Positions 31,918 to 40,212 of a stretch of DNA of 64,000 nucleotides are shown here, in pieces (within the stretch, counting starts at the first letter, position 1; each line of letters opens with the position of its first letter). Source of the stretch: SIG701 sp045611685. Lineage in GTDB: Bacteria > Bacillota > Clostridia > Oscillospirales > CAG-272. Under the pieces are notes generated by a model that did not search any database, had not been told where the DNA came from, and saw nothing but the letters and a program-made list of their open reading frames with translations. The stretch spans positions 62,001-126,000 of the forward strand of contig JAZKXO010000097.1 in the NCBI GenBank assembly GCA_045611685.1, in the 5' to 3' direction. The translations under genes and the position numbers were made by a program.

Positions 31918-32746
31918 GTCCGCCTTATGCGCGGCGGGCATCCCGAAAGAGGACGCTGCCTTTGAGGCGAGACTCCTCGCCGCCCACTGCACCGGCATCT
32001 CCCCCGCCCGCCTTCTGACGATGCGCGATGAGGAGCTCTCCTCGCCGTCTCTCGAGGATGCGACAGCACGCCGATGCAAACGCGAGCCGCTTCAGTATAT
32101 TTTGGGCGAGTGGGAGTTCATGGGGCTCACCTTTGCCGTCTCCCCCGACTGTCTCATCCCGCGCGCCGATACGGAAACGCTGGTTGAGGCGGCTTTGCCG
32201 CACATCCCCGAAAACGCACGCGTGGCGGATCTCTGCACGGGCAGCGGTGCGATCGGCATCGCTCTCGCACATTTCCGCCCCGATATTCACGTTACGGCGG
32301 TAGAACTCTTCCCCGAAACGGCACGGATGGCAGATAAAAACAGCCGCCGACTCGGCGTTTCCGAGCGGTTTACCATTCTTCTCGGCGACGTTACGAAAAA
32401 GATATTCCAAGGCGGGACTTCATTTGACATGATTGTGTCGAACCCGCCGTATATTGCATTGAATGAAATGGAGGGTCTTGAGCCCGAGCTCTCCTTTGAG
32501 CCGCGCGCGGCACTTACCGATGAAGGCGACGGGCTGTCCGTTATCCGCGGCGTTCTCCGAACTGCCGCTGAAACACTGACGGCGGACGGACTTCTTTTTA
32601 TGGAGATCGGCGCCTCGCAGGGAGAGCGCGTTCTCTCCCTTGCCGCCGACTTCGGATTCTCCGGCAAAATTCTCCCCGACACGGAGGGACGCGACCGCGT
32701 CCTTTTCGCACACCGATATTCTTACAAAAGTGAGGCAAATCTATGA
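31898..32746 (+). CDS. prmC: Release-factor glutamine methyltransferase PrmC
   Basis: The 282-aa enzyme methylates the Gln of the GGQ motif in RF1/RF2. Shown by an N-terminal helical domain (to about 75), SAM motif VADLCTGSGAIGIALA, the catalytic NPPYIALNEME loop and the C-terminal strand FMEIGASQGERV. It overlaps the DUF1385 gene by 20 bp and ddl by 4, so it is translationally coupled. Its usual neighbour prfA is not in this cluster. Confidence 0.94.
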   Translation: MTLRTIESALCAAGIPKEDAAFEARLLAAHCTGISPARLLTMRDEELSSPSLEDATARRCKREPLQYILGEWEFMGLTFAVSPDCLIPRADTETLVEAALPHIPENARVADLCTGSGAIGIALAHFRPDIHVTAVELFPETARMADKNSRRLGVSERFTILLGDVTKKIFQGGTSFDMIVSNPPYIALNEMEGLEPELSFEPRAALTDEGDGLSVIRGVLRTAAETLTADGLLFMEIGASQGERVLSLAADFGFSGKILPDTEGRDRVLFAHRYSYKSEANL

Positions 32747-33801
32747 GTAACAAGATCACGCTTTGCGTCCTCTTCGGAGGACACTCCTCGGAGTACGAGG
32801 TTTCCCTTACTTCTGCGTATTCCGTCCTCACCAACGCCAATACCGCACGTTACGATATTCTGCCCGTAGGCATCACGAGAGAAGGTGCCTGGCACCTCTT
32901 CACCGGCGACTACGAAAAAATTCGCGACGGCAGCTGGTGCGACACCGCCTCCCTTCTGCCGAGTGTGACGGTGGATCTCACACCTGGCTCGCAGTCGCTC
33001 CTCATTACAAAGCCGGACGGCACGTGTGAGAAACAAAAGGTTGACGTCGTGTTCCCCGTGCTCCACGGCGCGTACGGCGAGGATGGCACGGTGCAGGGTA
33101 TGCTTTCCCTCGCGGGCATTCCGTTCGTGGGCTGCGGATGCGCTTCGTCCGTCGTATGTATGGACAAATCGCTCACCAAGCTCCCTGTAAATCAGGCGGG
33201 CATCAAGCAGGCATCGTTTATTCTCGTCCGCAAATCGGACGACAAAGCCGCCATTATCGAAAAGGCCGAAAAGGCAATTGCCTATCCCATGTTCGTAAAG
33301 CCCGCGCGAGCAGGCTCATCCGTCGGCATATCGAAGGCGAAGGATCAAAACGGCCTTCGCGCCGCGCTCGAAAAAGCGTTCCGCGAGGACGAGAAGGTAC
33401 TTATTGAGGAAACGATTGTCGGTCGCGAGATCGAGGTCGCGGTCCTTGACGAAAAAGGCACGTACACCGTCTCCGACTGCGCCGAGATCGACGCGGGCGC
33501 AGAATTCTACGATTACGACGCGAAGTACGTTTCCGACTGCTCCTCGTTCTACATCCCCGCACGTCTGTCGAAAGAGACGCGCGACGAAGTCCGCCGACAG
33601 GCCGAGATCATCTTCAAGGCACTCGACTGCCGCACGCTTTCCCGCGTGGATTTCTTCGTGAAGGAAGACGGTGAAATCCTCTTCAACGAGATCAACACGA
33701 TCCCCGGATTCACCCCCATCAGTATGTATCCGAAACTGATGATGGATGCAGGACTGACGTACCCGGAGCTGATCGACCGCCTCATCGACGCCTCTCTCTG
33801 A
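32743..33801 (+). CDS. ddl: D-alanine--D-alanine ligase
   Basis: The 352-aa ATP-grasp ligase makes D-Ala-D-Ala for peptidoglycan. Signatures are LFGGHSSEYEVSLTSA at the N-terminus, HGAYGEDGTVQGML, FVKPARAGSSVGISK, the ATP-grasp core EETIVGREIEVAVL and EINTIPGFTPISMYP at the C-terminus. ATG overlaps the prmC stop by four bases. It is the last gene of the unit, followed by a terminator. The second-site residues for Lac versus Ala selectivity were not evaluated. Confidence 0.94.
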   Translation: MSNKITLCVLFGGHSSEYEVSLTSAYSVLTNANTARYDILPVGITREGAWHLFTGDYEKIRDGSWCDTASLLPSVTVDLTPGSQSLLITKPDGTCEKQKVDVVFPVLHGAYGEDGTVQGMLSLAGIPFVGCGCASSVVCMDKSLTKLPVNQAGIKQASFILVRKSDDKAAIIEKAEKAIAYPMFVKPARAGSSVGISKAKDQNGLRAALEKAFREDEKVLIEETIVGREIEVAVLDEKGTYTVSDCAEIDAGAEFYDYDAKYVSDCSSFYIPARLSKETRDEVRRQAEIIFKALDCRTLSRVDFFVKEDGEILFNEINTIPGFTPISMYPKLMMDAGLTYPELIDRLIDASL

Positions 33802-33819
33802 ACGGTCACATAATTTAAG

Positions 33820-33847
33820 ATACGCCGCACCCAAAGGTACGGCGTAT
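33820..33847 (+). terminator. Terminator of the DUF1385-prmC-ddl operon
   Basis: ATACGCCG (33820-33827) pairs with CGGCGTAT (33840-33847), followed by TTTTC. Confidence 0.75.
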
Positions 33848-33879
33848 TTTCATTCTATAGGCGCAAGCGCGCATATCTA

Positions 33880-33925
33880 TGCAACTGTATGCAAATATTT
33901 GCAGAAAGATGCATGCTCTTTTGCA
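33880..33925. repeat. Helically phased TGCA repeats
   Basis: TGCA occurs at 33880, 33890, 33900, 33910 and 33922, each within an ATGCA/TTGCA context. Four consecutive copies are spaced exactly 10 bp, so they lie on one DNA face. Confidence 0.65.
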
Positions 33926-34062
33926 TATGGACATTACGCGTTCGCCGAAACCGCATTTTTACGCGCTCGCCGTTCACGGTTTTTCGATGCTTTTTTGTGC
34001 ACCCTGCACAATTTCACATTTTGCGTTCGCCGTGCTTGCTGTTTTTGCGAAAAACGAAAAAG

Positions 34063-34161
34063 TTTTCCACAGGTTGTTGGAAACCCTGTGGAAACTCCAA
34101 TGATTTGGGGCAAAAATCAGAGTTTTCCACAGGGAAAACTATCCAAAACTGTGGAAAACTC
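34063..34161. repeat. Four DnaA-box-like sites in two inverted pairs
   Basis: Sites: TTTTCCACA (34063-34071, plus), GTTTCCACA (34087-34095, minus), TTTTCCACA (34123-34131, plus), TTTTCCACA (34150-34158, minus). Each is one or two bases from TTATCCACA. The second pair sits in a perfect 13-bp inverted repeat (34120-34132 with 34149-34161). Confidence 0.6.
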
Positions 34162-34396
34162 CGCGATCGCGAAAAGTTTGCCTTCGTCGGCAACCGTCTT
34201 AAAATAGAAAATGATGTTTTTTCAAAAAACATCTTGACAAGAAATTCTGCTGATTACTTATGCATTTTTGTCAAAAACCGATTTTCCCGACGGGAAATGC
34301 CGAAAAGAAAAAAAGCGGCACGAATCATACCCGAACGGCCCCGGCGTGGTCAGCCGCCCGCATGGTAAACTCATGCCTGCTAAGTTAGTATATGCA

Positions 34397-34427
34397 AAAA
34401 ATGCGCCGTTATACACAGCGCATTTTT
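34397..34427 (-). terminator. Terminator of the ireB-to-dacF run
   Basis: AAAAATGCGC/GCGCATTTTT, a 10-bp perfect stem, lies five bases past the stop at 34433. Confidence 0.85.
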
Positions 34428-34432
34428 GGGTT

Positions 34433-35743
34433 TCAGAAAAAGTTGCGGCGGCGCATTTTCTCCTCACGCCGATGCGCCTGAATCAAAATGTACGCACCGC
34501 TGAAAAGAATGAGAAAGACGATAAGTGCACGGAAGAACCGTCCCGAGGTAAACGCTGTGATCTTCGAGAGGAAGTAGAGGAACTCACTGCGCGTCACGGA
34601 GACGGTAGCGATAAGATCCGTCGTGCCAAGTATCTCGCCGTTATACGTAACGGTAACCGTTCCGCAGATCTGCCCGGCCTCGACCGGTGCCACGAGGGAT
34701 TCATCAAACGTATTGTAGCTGAGGTTGAATCCGTTGGGATCAAGATCGCGCGGCAGATACCGGACGATCGACTCAGCGGGCACGAGGGTTACGTAATCGA
34801 CGGTAGAGGAAAGTGAAACGCTCATCTCACATACACGTTGGGATACCCCCAGCACCTCCGCGTATCCGTAAGAATCAAATGCCCAATCGAGCATATTTTC
34901 TACATTTGCATAACTGTAAATATCCTCCTCCGTGCTCTCCGCGTTCATTACGATTGCGAGGTAGGAGAGATTGTCCCTGGAGGCTACGGAAACAAGGCAA
35001 TATCCGCTTTGCACCGTGTATCCGGCGTTCATGCCGACGGCATCGGGATAGTAGTATCGGGTATCGTAGAATTTAGACAACTGACTATTTCTGTTGAACA
35101 GATTGCGGTAGTCCTTTTTGTTCGTCTCGTCCATGACGTACTTGGTAAGTGACGTGATCTCGGTGAATCCGGGGAGACCGTAGGCATATTTCGCGATCGC
35201 CGCCGTATCGGAGACGGTCGTTACCATGCGATCGTCGTGCATGCCCGTAGGGTTGGTGTAGTACGTATTGTACGCGCCGAGCAGTTGCGCCTTTTCATTC
35301 ATCATAGAGACGAACTTCTCCACAGACCCACCAACGGTAACGGCAATCACCTGCGCGGCATCGTTCGCCCCGTTGACGAGGAGCGCGTGAAGCATATCGT
35401 TCACCGTAACCTCTTCCCCGACGACAAGGCCTATATTGTTGCCGACGACCTTATAAAGCATCTCAGAGGTAACCGTGATCTTTCTCGAGGGATCGCCGCC
35501 GAGTGCCTCGACGGCGAGAATACCGGTCATCAGTTTTACGGTGGATGCGGGATACACTTTTGCGTCTTCGTTGTACGTATAGAGCACCGCATCGTTTTCT
35601 ATGTTATAGAGATATGCGCCGCCCGCGTGCTCTACGAGGGGCGGCACGGCCGCTTTTGTCGGCACGGTGAACAAAAAGGAAAGAAAAGAAAGTGCCGTTG
35701 CCACAAGCGTCGCCGCTGAAAAACGGACAAGCAATCTTTTCAT
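34433..35743 (-). CDS. DacF-like D-Ala-D-Ala carboxypeptidase homologue with degenerate motifs
   Basis: The 436-aa protein has a signal peptide, a peptidase S11 domain, a C-terminal beta domain and a final membrane helix (FFRALIVFLILFSGAYIL) with a basic tail. The nucleophile motif is intact (S67-T-V-K70). However, the usual S-x-N reads G125-A-N127 within VNGAND, and the usual K-T-G reads N239-A-G241 within GMNAGYT. S11 carboxypeptidases need the Ser and Lys of these motifs, so this is likely a low-activity or binding-only member. Its start overlaps ribF by four bases. Confidence 0.85.
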   Translation of the reverse strand: MKRLLVRFSAATLVATALSFLSFLFTVPTKAAVPPLVEHAGGAYLYNIENDAVLYTYNEDAKVYPASTVKLMTGILAVEALGGDPSRKITVTSEMLYKVVGNNIGLVVGEEVTVNDMLHALLVNGANDAAQVIAVTVGGSVEKFVSMMNEKAQLLGAYNTYYTNPTGMHDDRMVTTVSDTAAIAKYAYGLPGFTEITSLTKYVMDETNKKDYRNLFNRNSQLSKFYDTRYYYPDAVGMNAGYTVQSGYCLVSVASRDNLSYLAIVMNAESTEEDIYSYANVENMLDWAFDSYGYAEVLGVSQRVCEMSVSLSSTVDYVTLVPAESIVRYLPRDLDPNGFNLSYNTFDESLVAPVEAGQICGTVTVTYNGEILGTTDLIATVSVTRSEFLYFLSKITAFTSGRFFRALIVFLILFSGAYILIQAHRREEKMRRRNFF

Positions 35744-36693
35744 GACTCACCCTCCTTTATAAGCTCGGGATGATTTTCAAAATACGAACGCGCTCCCAGA
35801 ACATCCTTCTCGATCGCTTCCTTCAGCTCGTCAACGGATGAGAATTTCATCTCATCACGAAGGCGGTGGTAAAACTCCACGCGGATCAACTCTCCGTAAA
35901 GATCACCGTTATAGCCGATGATATGCGTCTCGCAGTTGATCTTATCGCCGTCTGATACGGTAGGGCGAACGCCCACGTTGGAAACGGCAGGATAGCGGCA
36001 TCCATCTATCGTACAAGCGCAGGCATAAATACCGCGGAGGGGAATAATGTGCCCCTCGGGAAACGTCTGATTGACGGTGGGCAGTCCTATCGTTCGGCCA
36101 AGCTTACGCCCATGCACCACGGGAAGGCAGATCGAAAACGGGCGGCCGAGAAGTGCCGCCGCTTCTTCCATATCGCCCTCTGCCACAGCGGCACGGATGC
36201 GCGTGGAAGAAACGATGCGCCCATCAAAAACGACCGGCGGTACGACCGTAACAGAGCACCCGCGCGGTGAAAGAAGCGCCGAAAGAAGCTCTGCATCACC
36301 CGCGCCGCCCTTGCCGAAACGGTAATTGAATCCGCAGACGGCGGCGGCACAGTGCAGTTTTTCATAAAGATATGAGATCGCGAACGTCTCAGGCGAGAGT
36401 GGACGCATATCTTCGAAATTCTCTAAAATAGCGTACTGTACACCCGACGCGGCGATATGGCGGAGCTTTTCCTCCGTCGTCGTGAGCGAAGGGATCGATG
36501 ACACGTCCTTTGCAAGCGTCGTGAACGACCAGACCGCACAGACGCACCCCGGTATTCGGGCGGCAATTTCCCGCACAGCGGAAAGAAGCCTCTCGTGCCC
36601 GCGGTGAACGCCGTCAAAATTACCCAGCGCGACGGCAAGCGGACGGTCCGGCAATGCTGTAACCGTCATTTCGGGAAGTTTGTAAATCGTCAT
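35740..36693 (-). CDS. ribF: Bifunctional riboflavin kinase / FAD synthetase
   Basis: The 317-aa enzyme makes FMN and FAD. N-terminal adenylyltransferase: ALGNFDGVHRGHERLL, FNYRFGKGG and the SSTRIR motif near residue 165. C-terminal kinase domain: GRKLGRTIGLPTVNQ, GIYACACTIDG and the conserved ETHIIGYNGDLYGELI. Full length, and coupled to the downstream dacF-like gene by an ATGA overlap. Confidence 0.94.
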   Translation of the reverse strand: MTIYKLPEMTVTALPDRPLAVALGNFDGVHRGHERLLSAVREIAARIPGCVCAVWSFTTLAKDVSSIPSLTTTEEKLRHIAASGVQYAILENFEDMRPLSPETFAISYLYEKLHCAAAVCGFNYRFGKGGAGDAELLSALLSPRGCSVTVVPPVVFDGRIVSSTRIRAAVAEGDMEEAAALLGRPFSICLPVVHGRKLGRTIGLPTVNQTFPEGHIIPLRGIYACACTIDGCRYPAVSNVGVRPTVSDGDKINCETHIIGYNGDLYGELIRVEFYHRLRDEMKFSSVDELKEAIEKDVLGARSYFENHPELIKEGES

Positions 36694-36716
36694 TTGTATC
36701 CTTGATCGAAAGTGAA

Positions 36717-37679
36717 TTATAAGACCTTAATGGCAAAAAGCGGGCACACCCGCGAACAGTAGCCGCAAAGAACGCACTTTCCCATATCGACTGAGGCATG
36801 TCCGTCGATAACCGAAAGCGCCCCCTGCGCACAGCGGGAGACACACGCACCGCATCCCTCGCAGTAGTCCTCGATATGAAGACGGCGCGTTTTCTCCGAA
36901 AGCGCCACCTTTGCCGCCTCGGGAAACGAGCGCGTTTCAAAATACGCGATATTGGCATCGATCTCCGCCTCGGACTGCATACCGACCGCGATCGCGTCAA
37001 TATACGGCTTGGAGAGCGCAAAATCAAAAGCCTCGGACGCCTCGCGGAACAAGTGTCCGCCGCCGAGCACTTTCATTGCAAAAACACCGATCCCGAGATC
37101 GTGTGCACGGGAAACGGCAGACTCCATCTCCGCGATCGTACCGTCGGCGATACCGTACCCGCCACGGTTGAAGATGGGATGGATCACGTCGAGAGTAACA
37201 CCGCGGCGGGCGAGTTCAATGACACCCTCCACGGCGGCAACGTGATGCATGGACGCACCCACCGCCCGTATAACTCCCTTTGCTTTGCACTCGAACAGAT
37301 ACTCGAGCGCCTCGCGGTGTCCGCGCAGTGTTTCGTAGCTCTCCTGCTCGTGCAGCATAAAGATGTCGATCACGTCACGGTTCAGTTCCCGTCTGGCCTC
37401 TTCCACCGCTTCGATCGCCATCTCTCTCGTGTAGGCGTAAGTTTTCGTGGAGATGACCACGTCATCGCCTTTGTAAAGCTCCAGCGCACGGCGGATGAGC
37501 GGATAATTCTCGTAATACTGCGCCGTATCAGTAAAAGAGACGCCGCGGGAGAATGCGTAGGCGAGGACCTCCGCCGCCCGCTCGGGGGGCAGATTTGCCT
37601 GCACGGGACTTACTGTAAGCGATCCGATACAAAGGCGCGAAACGGAGACGTCGGACGCCCCGAGCGTAGTGTATTCCAT
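36717..37679 (-). CDS. Aldo/keto reductase with C-terminal 4Fe-4S domain
   Basis: The 320-aa protein is an AKR TIM barrel (LGASDVSVSRLCIGSLTV, FTDTAQYYENYPLIRRAL with the Asp/Tyr catalytic pair, DVVISTKTY with the Lys). It continues into a bacterial ferredoxin-type domain, CEGCGACVSRC and CVLCGYCSRVC, i.e. two CxxCxxCxxxC-like clusters. This AKR-ferredoxin fusion is common in anaerobic Firmicutes and probably links NAD(P)H or ferredoxin electrons to carbonyl reduction. Substrate unknown. It lies 5 bp downstream of ireB, hence in the same operon. Confidence 0.88.
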   Translation of the reverse strand: MEYTTLGASDVSVSRLCIGSLTVSPVQANLPPERAAEVLAYAFSRGVSFTDTAQYYENYPLIRRALELYKGDDVVISTKTYAYTREMAIEAVEEARRELNRDVIDIFMLHEQESYETLRGHREALEYLFECKAKGVIRAVGASMHHVAAVEGVIELARRGVTLDVIHPIFNRGGYGIADGTIAEMESAVSRAHDLGIGVFAMKVLGGGHLFREASEAFDFALSKPYIDAIAVGMQSEAEIDANIAYFETRSFPEAAKVALSEKTRRLHIEDYCEGCGACVSRCAQGALSVIDGHASVDMGKCVLCGYCSRVCPLFAIKVL

Positions 37680-37684
37680 AAAAA

Positions 37685-37942
37685 TCAGAGTCCCAGATAC
37701 GTACGGACGAGCGCGCCCATCAGTTCATACCGATCAATACGCGCGATAAGACTTCTGGCGTTTTTGTAGTTGGTAATGTACGTCGGGTCCTCAGACAGAA
37801 TATATTCAACGATCTGGTGGATAGGATTGTATCCCTTCTCGCTTAGTGCCTCGTATACGGCAGACAGCGTTGTCTGGATCTCGCGGTCTTTTTCATCCAC
37901 GATGGAGAACGTTTTGGTTTTTTCTTTATCGAAGATAGACAT
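37685..37942 (-). CDS. ireB: IreB family regulatory phosphoprotein
   Basis: The 85-aa protein matches the UPF0297/IreB family end to end (TTLSAVYEALSEKGYNPIHQIVEYILSEDPTYI, then RIDRYELMGALVRTYL). In Enterococcus, IreB is phosphorylated by the IreK Ser/Thr kinase and limits cephalosporin resistance. Thr residues at positions 9-11 are possible phosphosites. The usual neighbours alaS and ruvX are absent; here it heads an operon with the AKR, ribF and the dacF-like gene. Confidence 0.93.
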   Translation of the reverse strand: MSIFDKEKTKTFSIVDEKDREIQTTLSAVYEALSEKGYNPIHQIVEYILSEDPTYITNYKNARSLIARIDRYELMGALVRTYLGL

Positions 37943-38024
37943 AGTGATTCTCCGAAGACGCCAAGTGGCATCGGTTTCCTTTCCCTTGCGATTTCAGCCG
38001 CACCCGGACTGATCCTTTACAAAT

Positions 38025-38053
38025 ATTATACCCTCAAATCTTTTGAAATGCAA
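38025..38053 (-). promoter_or_regulatory. Promoter of ireB
   Basis: On the minus strand, TTGCAT (38048-38053), a 17-bp spacer and a perfect TATAAT (38025-38030). Confidence 0.7.
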
Positions 38054-38137
38054 TAGATACGGATGAATCAGCCGATTTTTTGTTGCACGGTAACTTTCGC
38101 CGAAATGCAACTATTTCAGAAAAAGCCCCCAATGCCA

Positions 38138-38167
38138 TTGACACTATTACTATAATTATGGTATAAT
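38138..38167 (+). promoter_or_regulatory. Promoter of the MinD-like gene
   Basis: A perfect TTGACA (38138-38143), an 18-bp spacer and a perfect TATAAT (38162-38167). Confidence 0.8.
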
Positions 38168-38231
38168 TACTGTGAGCATTTGGATAATACATCTATTTCG
38201 TTGCGTTTAAAAAACGGGGAGGCGATGTCCT

Positions 38232-39014
38232 TTGAAACTCATGAAAAGAATCGTCGTGACATCTGCCAAGGGCGGTATCGGAAAATCGACGGCAGCTCTC
38301 GGCCTTGCCGCGGCGCTCGCAAACGCCGGCCACCGCACGCTTCTCGTTGATTGTGATATCGGCAACCGATGCCTCGATCTCATGCTGGGTCTCGAGGACC
38401 GCGTGCTCTACGATCTCAGCGACGTAGCAGAGGGACGCTGTACGCCCTCGGATGCGCTCATCCAGCCGGAGGGAATGACGGATCTGTACTTCTGCGCGGC
38501 GCCCGTAACGGCCGCCGCAGAGCCGGAATCGGAGATCTCCGCATACATACAGGCGCTCCGGCTCCTCGCCGAAGAAACAAATGCGGAATATATCCTTTGC
38601 GACACCGCGGGCACGGGTCCGCTCGTGCGCGCCATCGCCGAAGACTTTGCACACGGCGCCTTAGTGATCGCCACCCAACAGCCCGCGTCGATCCGCTCAG
38701 CGGAGCACACTGCCTCTCTTATGGAGACGTGGGGCAATCTTCCCTGCCGCCTTCTCATATCCATGTTTGAAGACCGCGCCGCCACCGACGGCAGCCGCGC
38801 AGGACTTCTCGAAATCATCGACAAAACGCACGTCCGCACGGTAGGCGTCGTCCCGAGAGACAGAGCACTCATGCTCGCTCAAGAAGAAGGACGTCTCCCC
38901 GACGGAAAATCCCGCGCCGGACGCGCTTTCAGAAATATCGCCATCCGCCTCACGGGAGAAGACGTGCCGCTCTTTTACGGTATCCGTGAGATCAAAACGG
39001 GCAAAGTGCTGTAA
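38232..39014 (+). CDS. Orphan MinD/ParA-family ATPase
   Basis: The 260-aa P-loop ATPase has the deviant Walker A KGGIGKST (13-20), the LLVDCDIGNRCLDLMLGLE switch and CDTAGTGP. These mark the MinD branch. MinD places the division septum with MinC/MinE or DivIVA. Here there is no minC or minE nearby, and the C-terminus (VPLFYGIREIKTGKVL) lacks the usual basic amphipathic membrane helix. It could be a MinD paralogue with a different cargo. The start is TTG 38232, nine bases after GGAGG; ATG 38241 would be 18 bases away. Confidence 0.82.
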   Translation: MKLMKRIVVTSAKGGIGKSTAALGLAAALANAGHRTLLVDCDIGNRCLDLMLGLEDRVLYDLSDVAEGRCTPSDALIQPEGMTDLYFCAAPVTAAAEPESEISAYIQALRLLAEETNAEYILCDTAGTGPLVRAIAEDFAHGALVIATQQPASIRSAEHTASLMETWGNLPCRLLISMFEDRAATDGSRAGLLEIIDKTHVRTVGVVPRDRALMLAQEEGRLPDGKSRAGRAFRNIAIRLTGEDVPLFYGIREIKTGKVL

Positions 39015-39070
39015 CACCTGCCCCCGATCACCGCTTAAGAAAGAATCTATACAGGAGCACACCGAATACT

Positions 39071-39511
39071 ATGGAAATCGCTTTGATTGCAGACGACACC
39101 AAAAAAGAACTTATGACCGAGTTTTGCATCGCGTATTGCGGCATTCTGAGCAAGCACAATCTCTGTGCCACCAGCACGACCGGTAAGTATATCGAAGAAG
39201 CCACGGGTCTGCATGTGGAGAAGCTTCTCTCCGGCACGCACGGCGGCGAGCAGCAGATCATGTCCCGCGTTTCGTATAACGAGATCGACGTCCTCCTCTA
39301 TTTCCGCAGTACCACAGCGGATCTTCCGTTTTATCAGGAGGAAGAATACAACCTGCTCCGTATGTGCGACGTGCACAACGTTCCCGTTGCCACGAACATC
39401 GCCACGGCGGAGATCCTCGTCTGCGCGATCGACCGCGGGGACCTCGACTGGCGCGAGATCGTCAACCCCAAATCGGACTACAACCGCCGCCGCCGCGGAC
39501 TTTCCAACTGA
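39071..39511 (+). CDS. Divergent methylglyoxal synthase homologue
   Basis: The 146-aa protein matches the MgsA fold well at both ends: the start IALIADDTKKE, CATSTTGKYIEEATGL, HNVPVATNIATAEIL and the clostridial end RGDLDWREIVNPKS. The phosphate/active loop reads SGTHGGE60QQI, where known enzymes have GGDQQ with the catalytic Asp. The DPLxxxPHxxD segment is replaced by RSTTADLPFYQEEE, so the catalytic His is gone. Conversion of DHAP to methylglyoxal is therefore doubtful. It overlaps nth by one base. Confidence 0.8.
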   Translation: MEIALIADDTKKELMTEFCIAYCGILSKHNLCATSTTGKYIEEATGLHVEKLLSGTHGGEQQIMSRVSYNEIDVLLYFRSTTADLPFYQEEEYNLLRMCDVHNVPVATNIATAEILVCAIDRGDLDWREIVNPKSDYNRRRRGLSN

Positions 39512-40212
39512 TGAAAAAGAAAATCAAAAACGAAATCACCGCCTCCGCCCCGGACAGTATTGCCAGAGGCGCCGAGGCGGTGCGTCTTCTTAAGGAGATC
39601 TACCCCACGGCGGAGTGCTCGCTCGAATCGGGCGGCGATCCGTGGCGCCTTTTGATCATGGCACGCCTCTCCGCCCAATGCACCGACGAACGGGTAAATA
39701 TCGTCTGCCGTACCCTTTTTCGGGAGATCCCCGACGCGAAAGCGATGGCAGAGGCACCGCTTCCCCGAATCGAAGAACTCGTAAAACCGTGCGGCCTCTA
39801 CCGCATGAAGGCGAAAAGCATAAAGGAAGCGAGCGAGATCCTTCTGCGCGATCACGGCGGCGAGGTACCCGATACGATGGAAGAACTGCTCTCCCTGCCG
39901 GGCGTGGGCAGAAAGATCGCAAATCTTCTGCTGGGCGACATCTTCGGGAAAGGCGGCATCGTCGCGGACACCCACTGCATGCGCATCGCGGGCAGGCTCG
40001 GATTCTATCCCGAAACGCTCCGCGATCCCGTCAAGGTCGAGAAGATTCTCTCCCCCGTCATCGAGAAGGAAGAACAGTCCGATTTCTGTCACCGTATCGT
40101 CCACTTCGGCAGAGAATACTGCATGGCACGCGCCCCCGTCTGCGAAAAAGATCCCCGGGCATGTCCGCTTCACGGCATCTGTGCACATATAAAAAACAAA
40201 GAGAGCCTTTGA
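39511..40212 (+). CDS. nth: Endonuclease III
   Basis: The 233-aa DNA glycosylase/AP lyase removes oxidised pyrimidines. Shown by helix-hairpin-helix LPGVGRKIANLLL with the catalytic Lys-region, the catalytic Asp in VADTHCMR, and a C-terminal 4Fe-4S loop. The cysteine spacing is C-x6-C-x6-C-x5-C rather than the usual C-x6-C-x2-C-x5-C, a four-residue insertion. ATG 39511 overlaps the upstream stop (TGATG). A frame running from 39364 is only an upstream extension inside the previous gene. Confidence 0.92.
   Translation: MKKKIKNEITASAPDSIARGAEAVRLLKEIYPTAECSLESGGDPWRLLIMARLSAQCTDERVNIVCRTLFREIPDAKAMAEAPLPRIEELVKPCGLYRMKAKSIKEASEILLRDHGGEVPDTMEELLSLPGVGRKIANLLLGDIFGKGGIVADTHCMRIAGRLGFYPETLRDPVKVEKILSPVIEKEEQSDFCHRIVHFGREYCMARAPVCEKDPRACPLHGICAHIKNKESL

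Larger units (their letters stand above)
33802..34432. other. 631-bp non-coding block with phased TGCA sites and DnaA-box-like pairs
   Basis: After a terminator, the region contains TGCA sites at a 10-bp period, a Phe/Arg-like GCGTTCGCCG repeat (33938-33947 and 34023-34032 share GCGTTCGCCG), four TTTTCCACA-type sites in two inverted pairs, a near-perfect AT palindrome at 34213-34233 and the dacF-side terminator. Short ORFs here have no ribosome sites or protein-like composition. The function is unknown; a protein-binding or replication-related locus is possible. Confidence 0.6.

Noticed and set aside
33879..34368. Several overlapping plus-strand ORFs in the gene-free block
   Set aside because: No ribosome sites, biased Phe/Arg/Lys composition and overlap with DnaA-like sites and hairpins.
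33802..34432. Calling this block the chromosomal origin
   Set aside because: dnaA, dnaN, rpmH or gyrB are not nearby and skew was not computed. The boxes are not perfect TTATCCACA. Kept only as a finding.
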